The translations under genes were made by a program, and so were the position numbers. A stretch of 64,000 bases of DNA, taken from Modestobacter roseus. Lineage in GTDB: Bacteria; Actinomycetota; Actinomycetes; Mycobacteriales; Geodermatophilaceae. The stretch is from assembly GCF_007994135.1 (NCBI RefSeq), contig NZ_VLKF01000001.1, forward strand, positions 3,472,001 to 3,536,000, read 5' to 3'. The notes beneath the pieces are model-generated. The model was not told where the DNA came from. It was given only the letters and a program-made list of their open reading frames with translations, and made no database searches. This document shows positions 50,503 through 59,566 of the stretch, piece after piece (positions within the stretch are counted from its first letter, which is position 1; every line of letters begins with the position of its first letter).

Positions 50503-52100
50503 GCGCCGCCCGCGCCGGGGCCGGCACGGGCACCCTGCTGCGGTTCGCGCTGCGCCGGGACCGGGTCCGGCTGCCGGTGTGGGCGCTGCTGGGGGCGCTG
50601 CTGGTGGCCGTGCAGACCTCGGCCAGCCAGTCGACCTACGACACGCCGGAGTCCCTGGTCACCTACCGCGCGACCGTGGGCAGCAACGCGGCGAGCATCG
50701 CCCTGTCCGGCCCCCCGGTCGGGCTGGACACGGTCGCCGGGACGGTGGCCTTCGAGATGGCCACCCCGCTGGCGCTGGTGGCCGTGCTGATGGTGATGTT
50801 CACCGTCGTCCGGCACACCCGCGCCGACGAGGAGGCCGGGCGCACCGAGCTGGTCCGGTCGGCCCGGGTGGGCCGGCACGCGCCGCTGTTCGCCGCCACG
50901 GGCACCGCGGGCGCCGCCTCGGTGGCGCTGGGCGCGGCGGTGACCACCGGCGCCGTCAGCACGGGGCTGCCGGCCGGCGGGGCGGTGCTGCTGGGCGCCT
51001 CGGTGGCCGGCACCGGCCTGGTGTTCACCGGGGTGACCGCCGTGCTGGCCCAGGTGAGCGGAGGCGCCCGCGGCGTGTACGGGCTGGTCGGTGCGGTGCT
51101 CGGGCTGGCGGTCGTGCTGCGCGCGGTCGGGGACGTCGAGGGCAACGGGCTGAGCTGGGCGTCCCCGATCGGCTGGGCCCAGGCCACGCACCCGTGGTCG
51201 GACGACCGCTGGTGGCCGCTGCTGGTGTGCCTGGCCGCCGTGGGCGCACTGGTGCTGACCGCCCGGCAGCTGGTCGACCACCGCGACCTCGGCGCCGGAC
51301 TGGTCGCGCCCGGGCCCGCCCGGGCCACCGCGCCGCGCAGCCTGCGGTCCCCCCTCGGGCTGGCCTGGCGGCTGCACCGCGGTGCGCTGCTCGGCTGGGC
51401 GGTGGGGGTGTCGCTGCTCGGAGCGGTCTACGGCCTGCTGGCCGAGTCGGTGGAGACGCTGCTGGCCGACAACCCCGAGGCGGCCCAGTTCCTGCCGGAC
51501 GGGTCCCCCGGCGGCCTGGTGGACGCCTACCTGAGCGTGACGGTGACCGTGAACGCGCTGCTGGCCACCGCGTACGGGGTCAGCGCCGCGATCCGCGCCC
51601 GCACCGAGGAGGCCGCCGGCCGCGCCGAGCCGGTGCTCGCGACCGCGACCGGGCGGATGGGCTGGCTGGGCAGCCACGTCCTCGTCGCCCTCGCCGGGAC
51701 GGCGCTGCTCCTCGTGCTCATCGGGCTCGCCACGGGCGCGGCACGGGCCACCGCCACCGGCGACGCCGCCGAGCTCAGCCGGCTCGCCGGCGCGGCGCTG
51801 GGCTACGCGCCCGCGGTCTGGCTGGTCACCGGGGTCGCGGTCGCGCTCGCCGGCGTGCTCCCCGCCGCCGCCACCGCCGCCGCGTGGTCGGCGTTCGGCC
51901 TGGTGGCCGTGCTCACCGTCTTCGGCGACTCCTTCGACCTGCCGGCGTGGCTGGTCGAGCTGTCCCCGCTGGCCCGGACGCCGGCGATGCCCACCGAGCC
52001 GTGGTCGACGCCGCCGGTGCTGGTCCTGGCGGTCGTCGCCGCCGCGCTGATCACCGTGGGCCTGGTGGGCTTCCGGCGTCGTGACCTGACCACCGCCTGA
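50499..52100 (+). CDS. ABC exporter permease of the polyketide/antibiotic export type
   Basis: 533 residues with about 12 hydrophobic segments in two similar halves: a [18 protein letters not shown] start, and a matching one near residue 290 ([15 protein letters not shown]). This two-in-one layout is that of the TnrB3-like antibiotic-exporter permeases (COG3559 group). With the preceding ATPase it should export a lipophilic compound or lipid. The C-terminus ends in a basic FRRRDLTTA. No biosynthetic genes are adjacent, so self-protection or envelope roles are equally possible. Confidence 0.88.
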   Translation: MSAARAGAGTGTLLRFALRRDRVRLPVWALLGALLVAVQTSASQSTYDTPESLVTYRATVGSNAASIALSGPPVGLDTVAGTVAFEMATPLALVAVLMVMFTVVRHTRADEEAGRTELVRSARVGRHAPLFAATGTAGAASVALGAAVTTGAVSTGLPAGGAVLLGASVAGTGLVFTGVTAVLAQVSGGARGVYGLVGAVLGLAVVLRAVGDVEGNGLSWASPIGWAQATHPWSDDRWWPLLVCLAAVGALVLTARQLVDHRDLGAGLVAPGPARATAPRSLRSPLGLAWRLHRGALLGWAVGVSLLGAVYGLLAESVETLLADNPEAAQFLPDGSPGGLVDAYLSVTVTVNALLATAYGVSAAIRARTEEAAGRAEPVLATATGRMGWLGSHVLVALAGTALLLVLIGLATGAARATATGDAAELSRLAGAALGYAPAVWLVTGVAVALAGVLPAAATAAAWSAFGLVAVLTVFGDSFDLPAWLVELSPLARTPAMPTEPWSTPPVLVLAVVAAALITVGLVGFRRRDLTTA

Positions 52101-52106
52101 GACCGG

Positions 52107-53705
52107 TCAGCCCCGCTTCGTCGGCGGCTTGCCCTCGGCGCGCGCCTCCTGGGCCTGGACCGGGTCGTAGGCGCAGGCGTCGGCCACCTCGGCGGCCGGG
52201 TCGCCCGGCGTGGTCGAGGCGGCGGAGGAGCTGGGCGCCGCGGACCCGGTGGCCGGCGCCGGCGGCGTCGTGCTGGCCGCTGCGCCGTCCGCCGGGGCAC
52301 CGTCCCCGGCGTCGCCGCCCGGAGCGGGGTCCAGCGCCTGCTGCACCAGCGAGCGGATCCGGTCGTAGTCGGGGTAGGCCGGGGTGATCACGGTGTCGTC
52401 GAAGACGACGCTGCGGATCTCGGTGTCCTGCACCAGGAAGGCGAGGTCGACGACGTCGTCCAGCAGCGACTGCGGGATGTCGGTGGAGACGATGTCCTGG
52501 GTGGTCGCGGCCAGCTCCCGGTACCGGGACAGCAGGGTGACCGGGTCGGCGGCCTCGACGATCGCGTCGATGACGCAGCGCTGGCGGTCCATCCGCTGGT
52601 AGTCCGACAGCCCGTACCGGCCCCGGGCGAAGTCCAGCGCCCGCGGACCGTCGAGGTGCTGGTCGGGGCCGGGGGCGATGTAGTCGTCGGGGAGCTCCTC
52701 ACCGACGATGCCGTTGACCGGCACCCAGTAGTTCACGTTGACGTCGATGCCGCCGAGCGCGTCGACGAGCCGGCTGAACCCCTCGAGGTTGACCAGCACG
52801 AAGTAGTCGATCTGCAGCCCGAGGGCCTCGCCGACGCCCAGCTTGAGCATGTCCGCGCCGAGGTCGTCGGTCGGCCCCAGGATGTCCGGGTACCAGGCCG
52901 GGCCGTTGCGGTAGACGGCGTTGAGCAGGCTCTCGCTCTCGCTGCCGACGTCGAACCCGTCGGGCCACACCTCGTGCAGCGGGCTGTCCTCGGGGAAGGG
53001 CAGCTCCTGCAGGTTGCGGGGGAGGCTGAACAGCGTCGTCTCGCCGGTCCCGGTCTGGATGTTGGCCACGATGACGGTGTCGGTGCGCACCCCGTCGCGC
53101 CCGTCCCCGCCGTCGCCGCCGAGCAGGAGGATGTTCACCTCCTCCCGGTCCCCGAAGGGGTGGGCGTCGTCGACCGGGTCGGTGACCGTGGCGCTCTCCC
53201 GGTCGGCGAAGACCGTGTCGACCAGGTCCCGCTGGGCCAGGACGGCGCCGACCGCCTGGGAGGCCGGCCAGGCGATCCCCGCGCACAGGGCCAGGACGAC
53301 CCCGGCCCCCAGCGCCTGCTGCCAGGCGCGCAACCGGCTCGGGCGCAGCACGAGGTACCCGGCGACCACCATCAGCGCCCAGGCCACCGCGAGCGCGACC
53401 ACCCCGACGACCAGCCAGGTGAGGGCGGTGGAGTCGACGGCCACCATGATCGCGTCCCGCCAGCCGCCGAGGCCGAGCCACACCAGGCCGGCCATCAGCA
53501 GCCCGAAGACGACGAGCACGGCGGCGCCCAGGCGGCGCCGGCCAGCGGCCAGGAACGCCGTGCCGGGGAGGACGGCGCCGAGGACGGTGAGCCCGAGCGC
53601 CGGGCCGAAGTCGCGGGGTGCGTGCCGGGGGCGGCGGTGCAGGGCACGCGCCCCGCCCCGGGCGCGGCCAGGTGGCTGGTCCGGGCCCGTCGGGTCGTCG
53701 CTCAC
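52107..53705 (-). CDS. LytR-CpsA-Psr (LCP) family protein
   Basis: 532 residues. Four membrane helices occupy the first 170 residues. The extracellular LCP domain (about 185-440) includes NILLLGGDGGDGRDGVRTDT, a conserved Arg in SLPRNLQELP, and RGRYGLSDYQRMDRQR, the pyrophosphate-binding block. An Ala/Ser/Pro/Thr-rich tail follows. LCP enzymes attach teichoic acid, arabinogalactan or capsule chains to peptidoglycan. Four N-terminal helices are more than the usual one. The start is uncertain: GTG 53705 or GTG 53729. Confidence 0.92.
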   Translation of the reverse strand: MSDDPTGPDQPPGRARGGARALHRRPRHAPRDFGPALGLTVLGAVLPGTAFLAAGRRRLGAAVLVVFGLLMAGLVWLGLGGWRDAIMVAVDSTALTWLVVGVVALAVAWALMVVAGYLVLRPSRLRAWQQALGAGVVLALCAGIAWPASQAVGAVLAQRDLVDTVFADRESATVTDPVDDAHPFGDREEVNILLLGGDGGDGRDGVRTDTVIVANIQTGTGETTLFSLPRNLQELPFPEDSPLHEVWPDGFDVGSESESLLNAVYRNGPAWYPDILGPTDDLGADMLKLGVGEALGLQIDYFVLVNLEGFSRLVDALGGIDVNVNYWVPVNGIVGEELPDDYIAPGPDQHLDGPRALDFARGRYGLSDYQRMDRQRCVIDAIVEAADPVTLLSRYRELAATTQDIVSTDIPQSLLDDVVDLAFLVQDTEIRSVVFDDTVITPAYPDYDRIRSLVQQALDPAPGGDAGDGAPADGAAASTTPPAPATGSAAPSSSAASTTPGDPAAEVADACAYDPVQAQEARAEGKPPTKRG

Positions 53706-53946
53706 GCGGCCGTCGTCCCCTCGCAGCACCTGGTCATCCCGCCCATGCTCCCACCGTCGGCCGCGGGTTCGCCCTGGTTCCGACGCTGGATCACTCGTCC
53801 GGACCGGTCAGGGCGACGTTGCGTCCGCGCACGACCACGGTCTGCCGCGGATCCGGGGCGCGGCGGTGACCAGCGGCACAGTCTGCGGACTGGGCAGCCC
53901 CGGCGGCGGGTAGCCCCGAGGAACGCCGGGCCCCGGCCCGCGTTGT

Positions 53947-53981
53947 TACGGTTGCGTAGGTTACGAGACCGTAGGTGACGT
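53947..53981 (+). promoter_or_regulatory. Repeat-rich promoter of the desaturase gene
   Basis: TACGGT (53947-53952) and ACCGTA (53968-53973) are inverted with 15 bases between. GCGTAGGTTACG and the related CGTAGGTGACG form overlapping direct repeats. TAGGTT could serve as a -10. This density suggests a fatty-acid-responsive repressor site. Confidence 0.5.
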
Positions 53982-53993
53982 CCAGGAGGACCA

Positions 53994-54956
53994 GTGACGC
54001 AGACGACCCCGCAGACAGCCCTGCTGATCGAGCTCGAGTCCGTCGTGGCGGAGAACCTCGACCGCCACCTCGGGCTGGCCCAGGAGTGGCACCCGCACGA
54101 CTACGTCCCCTGGTCCCAGGGCCGCGACTTCGCCTTCCTCGGCGGCGAGGACTGGTCCCCGGAGCAGTCGAAGCTGGACGAGACCGCCAAGGCGGCGATG
54201 TTCACCAACCTGCTCACCGAGGACAACCTGCCCAGCTACCACCGGGAGATCGCCACCCAGTTCGGCCGGGACGGCGCCTGGGGCACCTGGGTGGGCCGCT
54301 GGACGGCGGAGGAGAACCGCCACGGCATCGCCCTGCGCGACTACCTCGTCGTCACCCGCGGCGTGGACCCCGTCGAGCTCGAGCGCGCCCGGATGGACTA
54401 CATGACCTCCGGCTACGACTCCGGGGACAAGACCGCCCTGGAGACGGTCGCCTACGTCTCCTTCCAGGAGCTGGCGACCCGGGTGAGCCACCGGAACACC
54501 GGCAAGGCCACCGGCGACCCGATCGCGGACAAGCTGCTCGCCCGGATCGCCAAGGACGAGAACCTGCACATGGTCTTCTACCGGAACATCGTCTCCGCGG
54601 CCTTCGAGATCGACCCCGACGCCACGATGCGCGCGGTGGCCGACGAGGTCATGCGGTTCGAGATGCCCGGGGCCACCATGGCCGGCTTCCGCAAGAACTC
54701 GGTGATCATCGCCAAGGCCGGCATCTACGACCTGCGCCTGCACCACGACGAGGTCATCTCGCCCGTGCTGCGGGCCTGGAAGGTGTTCGAGCGGACCAAC
54801 CTCGGCCCCGCCGGCGAGCAGGCCCGCGAGGAGCTCGCCCAGTTCATGGTCGGGCTGGACGCGCAGGCGACGAAGTTCGTGGAGAGCCGCGAGCGCATGC
54901 GCGCCCGCCAGCAGGCCCGCCAGGAGACCCCGCTGACGCCGCTCCCCCAGGCCTGA
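53994..54956 (+). CDS. Acyl-ACP desaturase (soluble di-iron, DesA type)
   Basis: 320 residues. The di-iron ligands are in two ExxH motifs, EENRHG (Glu107-His110) and KDENLHM (Glu189-His192), with extra Glu residues near 77 and 159. The protein is soluble, with no membrane helices, like plant stearoyl-ACP desaturase and mycobacterial DesA1/2. It introduces a double bond into acyl-ACP. AGGAGGA is 4 bases before the GTG. A repeat-rich promoter precedes it, pointing to regulated fluidity control. An exonuclease gene follows on the same strand. Confidence 0.95.
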   Translation: MTQTTPQTALLIELESVVAENLDRHLGLAQEWHPHDYVPWSQGRDFAFLGGEDWSPEQSKLDETAKAAMFTNLLTEDNLPSYHREIATQFGRDGAWGTWVGRWTAEENRHGIALRDYLVVTRGVDPVELERARMDYMTSGYDSGDKTALETVAYVSFQELATRVSHRNTGKATGDPIADKLLARIAKDENLHMVFYRNIVSAAFEIDPDATMRAVADEVMRFEMPGATMAGFRKNSVIIAKAGIYDLRLHHDEVISPVLRAWKVFERTNLGPAGEQAREELAQFMVGLDAQATKFVESRERMRARQQARQETPLTPLPQA

Positions 54957-54990
54957 GGCGACCCGGGGGACCGGCCTAGGCTCGGTCCCC

Positions 54991-55791
54991 GTGCGCCTGG
55001 CGACCTGGAACGTGAACAGCATCCGCAGCCGCGTCGACCGGGTGGAGGCCTGGCTGCAGCGCAGCGACGTCGACGTCCTGGCGCTGCAGGAGACCAAGTG
55101 CAAGGACGAGCAGTTCCCGGAGGACCGCTTCCGGGCGCTGGGGTACGAGGTCGCGCACGTCGGCCACTCGCAGTGGAACGGCGTGGCCCTGCTGTCCCGG
55201 GTGGGTCTGACCGACGTCGAGGTGGGCTTCCCGGGCATGCCGTCGTGGGCCAAGGAGGGCGCCGAACCGGTCGCCGAGGCCCGGGCACTGGGCGCGACCT
55301 GCGGCGGGGTGCGGGTGTGGAGCCTCTACGTGCCCAACGGCCGCACGCTGACCGACCCGCACCTGCAGTACAAGCTCGAGTGGCTCGAGGCGCTGCGGGT
55401 GAGCGCGGGCGGCTGGCTGGGTGCGGACGCCGACGCGCCGGTCGCCCTGGTCGGTGACTGGAACATCGCGCCGCAGGACGACGACGTCTGGGACATCTCG
55501 GTGTTCAGCCACTCCACGCACGTCTCCGAGCCCGAGCGGGCGGCGTTCCGCGGGGTGGTCGAGGCCGGCTTCACCGACGTCGTCCGGCCCTACACCCCGG
55601 GGCCCGGCGTCTACACGTACTGGGACTACACGCAGCTGCGCTTCCCCCGCCGCGAGGGCATGCGGATCGACTTCGTGCTCGGCTCCCCCGCCCTCACCCG
55701 CCGGGTCACCGACGCCCGGATCGACCGCGAGGAGCGCAAGGGCAAGGGCGCCAGCGACCACGCCCCGGTCGTCGTCGACCTCGCCGACTGA
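54991..55791 (+). CDS. xth: Exonuclease III (AP endonuclease)
   Basis: 266 residues. LATWNVNSIRSR at the start, LALQETKC (catalytic Glu), YVPNGRTL, LVGDWNIAP (catalytic Asp and Asn), MRIDFVL and GASDHAPVVV (catalytic Asp-His) are the EEP-fold motifs of ExoIII. It cuts at abasic sites and trims 3' ends in base excision repair. TAGGCT 8 bases before the GTG suggests a leaderless transcript. Confidence 0.95.
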   Translation: MRLATWNVNSIRSRVDRVEAWLQRSDVDVLALQETKCKDEQFPEDRFRALGYEVAHVGHSQWNGVALLSRVGLTDVEVGFPGMPSWAKEGAEPVAEARALGATCGGVRVWSLYVPNGRTLTDPHLQYKLEWLEALRVSAGGWLGADADAPVALVGDWNIAPQDDDVWDISVFSHSTHVSEPERAAFRGVVEAGFTDVVRPYTPGPGVYTYWDYTQLRFPRREGMRIDFVLGSPALTRRVTDARIDREERKGKGASDHAPVVVDLAD

Positions 55792-55797
55792 GCACCC

Positions 55798-55817
55798 ATC
55801 CGGCGGTTCCGCCGGAT
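55798..55817 (+). terminator. Hairpin after exonuclease III
   Basis: ATCCGGCG (55798-55805) pairs with CGCCGGAT (55810-55817) across GTTC, 7 bases after the stop. Confidence 0.65.
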
Positions 55818-56068
55818 CACCGGACGCCGCTGACCAGCGAGAACCGTCGGTGGCCAGGGGCATGATCGAACGGATGATCGCCCGGCCCGGGTGCGCGGAG
55901 ACCCGGGTCGAGCGGCTGCACGCCCACCACCTGCGGCAGGCTGCAGGGAGGAGGCCCCGACGTCTTGCTTGGCTGCGCGGGCGAATCGCGCTGACTTCAG
56001 TGGACGCTCTCGAAAGTTGGGCTGGCCTGCGTCGTCGGCTGCCTCTCCCTGCGTAGTCTCTCCCTGCT
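55818..56068. other. Transition into lower-GC DNA; no clear gene
   Basis: A short GC-rich stretch begins around 55863 with a LexA-like element and an ATG that recalls 13E12 gene starts, but no nuclease gene follows. From about 55960 the composition drops. TCTCCCTGC is repeated (56044-56052 and 56058-56066) just before the next start, and TAGTCT (56054-56059) is a possible -10. Confidence 0.4.
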
Positions 56069-56602
56069 ATGGGTGACTTCTGGAACCTCGGGACGGACGC
56101 CCCGTGGGGACGCGCTGATTGGCTGTCGTTCGGCCAGTTGGTCTTCACTGTCCTGGGTTTCGGCCTGGCATTTTTTCAACTCCGGCGCGGAGCAGAGGCT
56201 GCGGAAGGAAGTCAGCAACTCCTTAAGAACCTTGGCCTTCGACTTCTCGGCAACGACTTGCTAGTTCTGCTGCCACAGCTTCAACGCGTGGAAGACGACA
56301 TCTACTACGCGGTCAAGTCTGGCGATCCCGACTTAGTGGAAAAGCATTTGGTTATTTATGCCAGGAGCGCTAGCCATGTTGCGGAGTTACTCCGGAAGCA
56401 TGAGGGCGACGAAAACAGAGCGCTCGTAGACTTGCTGGACCAAACAATTAAGGCCGCGACCCGCGCAAAAGGCGAGCTGGCGGAGGGTGCGTCGCGAGAT
56501 CTGCGCGAGGTGGTGAAGTTGACAACCGGCAGAATGACCAAGGCCTCCGTTGAGGTCAGCGCCGCCGTAGCTCGACTCCAGCGGAAAGTAGGAGACGAAT
56601 GA
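56069..56602 (+). CDS. Unknown membrane-anchored helical protein, first gene of a low-GC pair
   Basis: 177 residues. One membrane helix (SFGQLVFTVLGFGLAFFQL, about residues 20-38) is followed by RRGAEAAEGSQ and then a long, almost wholly helical cytoplasmic domain rich in Leu, Glu, Lys and Arg, with coiled-coil character (about 60-175). I recognise no family. The XGQLxxTxxGxGLAxxQL helix followed by charged helices is a form common among accessory-region proteins. Codon use differs sharply from neighbours, with many A/T third positions, so the gene was probably acquired recently. It overlaps the next gene by 4 bases. Confidence 0.75.
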   Translation: MGDFWNLGTDAPWGRADWLSFGQLVFTVLGFGLAFFQLRRGAEAAEGSQQLLKNLGLRLLGNDLLVLLPQLQRVEDDIYYAVKSGDPDLVEKHLVIYARSASHVAELLRKHEGDENRALVDLLDQTIKAATRAKGELAEGASRDLREVVKLTTGRMTKASVEVSAAVARLQRKVGDE

Positions 56603-56958
56603 GCATATTGTCGGGCGAAGACGCGACTGAAGTCCTGAGACGGCTCCATGAGCGAACGGAGCAGGGGCAGCTCCAGTGGGACATCTGGCGTGAGGCCGTG
56701 GAGTATCAAGCATCCACCGAAAACTTCCATTATTACCTGAAATCCCGCGACGAAGATGACTCGCCGCCGTACCGCCTCGAGTTATGGAAGAGGCGCACAA
56801 AACCTACCGGCGAGAGTGACAACGTTAAGGTCGCCGAGATATCGACTACCGATGGGGCCGCATACAACAGTCAGCTTTCTCGTCTCTACGCGGCAGTGAA
56901 ACTATCAAGCATTGGGATTAGAGACCTGAAAAATGACGTCCTGAAGGACCTGGAGTGA
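56599..56958 (+). CDS. Unknown small protein, second gene of the low-GC pair
   Basis: 119 residues. The N-terminal helix ends LHERTEQGQLQWDIWREA, resembling the LxxxTxxGxxxW opening of a widespread uncharacterised small-protein type. A strand-rich middle (FHYYLKSRDED, YRLELWKRRT) and a C-terminal helix (SQLSRLYAAVKLSSIGIRD) follow. No membrane segment or catalytic motif is visible. The ATG overlaps the preceding stop (ATGA), so the two products are probably made together and may interact. Codon use is low-GC like its partner. Confidence 0.75.
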   Translation: MSILSGEDATEVLRRLHERTEQGQLQWDIWREAVEYQASTENFHYYLKSRDEDDSPPYRLELWKRRTKPTGESDNVKVAEISTTDGAAYNSQLSRLYAAVKLSSIGIRDLKNDVLKDLE

Positions 56959-57397
56959 TGGGCGAATCCTGCCGCAGACGGGTCGCCTTGACTGAGGTCG
57001 CAATGTAACTCGTACTTGCCTTCAGACTTCGCTTCCCGGCTCTCCGGCCCTCCGGCAGTGAGTGCATCGCCGCGAGGGTCGTCGCGGTGCACGATTCTGC
57101 CCGACAAGTGCCCGTGAGCTACGTCGGCACCAGTGGCGCCCTCGACGGATGGGGAGGGCGACCGCAAGGCGCCGCTGGATGGTGGACAGCGCCCCGGGCT
57201 CGGGCTGTGGCGGACCCTCTGCTCGCCGGGCGTCTCAGGCGACCCGAGGGGGTCGCCTCTTGGCACTTCTTCTGCACCGTGCGGGACGCGTCCGGCGGTG
57301 TTCTCTTCTCATTGCCGCCCCACGCGGCGGCTCTTGGCCGCTGGCTCGGGCCGCCTGAGCAGGAAGGGCGCCGCCCCGACAGCCGTTGCACCAGGCG
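56959..57397. other. Non-coding stretch between the low-GC pair and the SPL gene
   Basis: This is 439 bases with no frame of convincing codon bias on either strand. It holds a 9-base hairpin (57237-57258) and returns to high GC after about 57060. No tRNA, repeat pair or integrase is visible. It may contain the downstream junction of an inserted segment or decayed coding sequence. Confidence 0.45.
57237..57258 (+). terminator. Hairpin in the non-coding stretch
   Basis: AGGCGACCC (57237-57245) pairs with GGGTCGCCT (57250-57258) over a GAGG loop, followed by CTTGG. It is a possible terminator of a transcript entering from the left. Confidence 0.45.
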
Positions 57398-58507
57398 ATG
57401 ACCACCGCGCTCGCCGCTCCCGCCACTGCCCCGGCTCCCTCCGCCACCCGCCGCTGGACGCCGTCCCGCGTCCTGGTCACCCGCTCCGCCGCCGAACGGC
57501 CCTACGGCCAGCGGGTGCTCGCCCGCCTGGAGGCGGCCGGGGTGAACGACATCGAGCTTCTGCGCGGCGACCGGCTGGCCAACCTGCGCGGCGACGGCGA
57601 CCGGGCGGCGTTCATGGCGGCCAAGCAGACGCTTGCGCTGGTGGTGCCGCCGGCGTCGCTGCGCCGGCTCCAGCCGATCGCCCCCTCGGCCGACTGGCGG
57701 TTCGACCTGGCGCAGGGCTGCCCCGCGCACTGCCAGTACTGCTACCTGGCCGGTTCGCTGTCCGGGCCGCCGATCACCCGGGTGTACGCCGACCTCGACG
57801 AGGCGCTGGCCGGCCTGGACGCCTACGTGGGCCACGGCACGGTCACCTCCGGCTCCGCCGCCCGGGCCGGGGAGGGCACCACCTTCGAGGCCTCCTGCTA
57901 CACCGACCCGCTGGCGCTGGAGCACCTGACCGGTGGCCTGGCCACCGCGGTCGAGCACTTCGGCACCCACGACTGGGCCGGGCCGGTGCAGCTGCGCGCG
58001 ACCACCAAGTTCGACGACGTCGCCGGCCTGCTAGAGCTCGCGCACGCCGGCCGCACCCGGCTGCGCTTCTCGCTCAACGCCGGCCCGGTGGCCCAGCGCT
58101 TCGAGGGCGCCACCTCGCCGGTGGCCGCACGGATCGCCGCGCTCGGCGCCGTCGCCGGGGCCGGCTACCCGGTCGGGCTCACGCTCGCGCCGATCATGCC
58201 GGTCGACGACTGGCGCGAGCACTACGGCCGGCTGCTCGACGACGTCGCCACGGCACTGCCCGCGGGCACCGACCTGACCGTCGAGTGCATCACCCACCGC
58301 TTCACGCCGGGCAGCAAGGAGACGCTGCTCGACTGGTACCCGCGCACCCGCCTGGAGATGGACGAGGAGCGGCGGACGACCAAGCGCGGGAAGTTCGGCT
58401 CGGTCAAGCACGTCTACCCGCGGGAGACGATGAGCGAGCTGCGGAGCTGGTTCGAGACCGCGATCGCCGACCGGCTCCCGCACGCCCGGCTGCTGTACTG
58501 GACCTGA
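57398..58507 (+). CDS. Spore photoproduct lyase-like radical SAM protein
   Basis: 369 residues. The cluster motif is CPAHCQYCY (CxxxCxxC), and VTSGSAARAG and CYTDPLALEHLTG are blocks of the SPL branch. The C-terminus has the conserved basic YPRTRLEMDEERRTTKRGKF segment. SPL repairs the spore-type thymine dimer in endospore formers; homologues also occur in UV-tolerant actinobacteria that make no endospores, where the role is unclear. I use ATG 57398; TTG 57386 is an alternative. It lies just right of the non-coding stretch and is convergent with a PP2C gene. Confidence 0.88.
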   Translation: MTTALAAPATAPAPSATRRWTPSRVLVTRSAAERPYGQRVLARLEAAGVNDIELLRGDRLANLRGDGDRAAFMAAKQTLALVVPPASLRRLQPIAPSADWRFDLAQGCPAHCQYCYLAGSLSGPPITRVYADLDEALAGLDAYVGHGTVTSGSAARAGEGTTFEASCYTDPLALEHLTGGLATAVEHFGTHDWAGPVQLRATTKFDDVAGLLELAHAGRTRLRFSLNAGPVAQRFEGATSPVAARIAALGAVAGAGYPVGLTLAPIMPVDDWREHYGRLLDDVATALPAGTDLTVECITHRFTPGSKETLLDWYPRTRLEMDEERRTTKRGKFGSVKHVYPRETMSELRSWFETAIADRLPHARLLYWT

Positions 58508-58510
58508 CGG

Positions 58511-59356
58511 TCAGTGCGGGCGGTGCTGGACCAGCCCGATCGGCACCGGGCCGGGCCAGTCGGCCTCCAGCGCCTCGGCGGTCTCCTCCCGCAGCTCCGA
58601 CGCCGCCCCCACGGTGCACAGCCGCAGCGGCAGGGGCCCCTCGATCGAGCGCACGTCGGCGACCACCACGGTGATGTTGTCCGTCGGCGGCCCGGCCAGC
58701 GCGGCGTCCCGCAGCGTCGCGGCCGCCTCGGCGGGGCTGCCGGTGCCGAGCAGCCCGGCGATCACGTCGGCGGGGACGACGTCGGAGAGGCCGTCGGAGC
58801 AGACCATCACCCGGTCACCGGGGTGCGCGTCGAGCCGGATGACGTCGAGCGCGGCGACGTCGTCGTCGGCGCCGTGCAGGGCGGCGTAGACCGCGGACCG
58901 CTGGGGGTGCACCTTCGCCTCGGCCGGGGTGAGGCTGCCGGCGTCGATCAGCGCCTGCACCAGGGTGTGGTCGGTGCTCACCTGGCGGAGCTCGCCGTCC
59001 GCGAGCAGGTAGCCGCGCGAGTCACCGATGTGCAGCAGCACCAGACCCTCGGCGTCCGCGTGCACCGCGGTGAGCGTGGTCGCCATGGTGCGCAGCCGCG
59101 GCCGTTCGGTGTAGGCGGCCCGGATCCGCTCGTTGGCGCTGGCCACCACCCGCACCGGGTCCTCGGCGCCGTCCCCGGGGGCGCCCACCGCCAGCGGCGC
59201 CAGCCAGGTGGCCACCAGCGAGGAGGCCACCGCCCCGCCGACGTTGCCGCCGACCCCGTCGGCGATCGCCACGAGCAGCGGCCCGCCGACGGCGGAGTCC
59301 TGGTTGTCCGGGCGCGGACCGCGGGTGGAGACGGCTGCGCTGTCCAGCACGAGCAC
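58511..59356 (-). CDS. PP2C-type serine/threonine protein phosphatase
   Basis: 281 residues. The metal-binding motifs are RPDNQD, VAIADGVGGN, LLHIGDSRGY, MVCSDGLSDV and DNITVVVA, all intact. It should dephosphorylate Ser/Thr phosphoproteins, as the partner of PknB-like kinases, but no kinase gene lies in the window. The GTG at 59356 is chosen because AGGAGG lies 7 bases upstream. There is no membrane helix, so it is a soluble PstP-like catalytic domain. Confidence 0.93.
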   Translation of the reverse strand: MLVLDSAAVSTRGPRPDNQDSAVGGPLLVAIADGVGGNVGGAVASSLVATWLAPLAVGAPGDGAEDPVRVVASANERIRAAYTERPRLRTMATTLTAVHADAEGLVLLHIGDSRGYLLADGELRQVSTDHTLVQALIDAGSLTPAEAKVHPQRSAVYAALHGADDDVAALDVIRLDAHPGDRVMVCSDGLSDVVPADVIAGLLGTGSPAEAAATLRDAALAGPPTDNITVVVADVRSIEGPLPLRLCTVGAASELREETAEALEADWPGPVPIGLVQHRPH

Positions 59357-59566
59357 CGTCTCCACCTCCTGACCTGCCGCACGTCCGCCGGGCACTGCGC
59401 ACAGCAGTGATCACGAGGACGTTAGATGACTCGACCGCGCATCGCCCGCGGGCAGCGCCGTACGCCGCCCGCGGCTCCGGGCGCCCCGACAGACTGCCAC
59501 CGGGGTACCCGGACGCCGAGCCCCGCCCCGTGGCGTCGTGCGCCCAGCCCCGTAGCGTCGGAGGGC

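Noticed and set aside
55863..56056. A 64-codon frame beginning with a LexA-like ATG
   Set aside because: Codon bias is lost after the first third and no domain is recognisable; recorded only as a possible relic.
57087..57401. A 104-codon frame in the non-coding stretch
   Set aside because: Third positions show no consistent GC bias, it has no ribosome site, and it contains the hairpin at 57237-57258.
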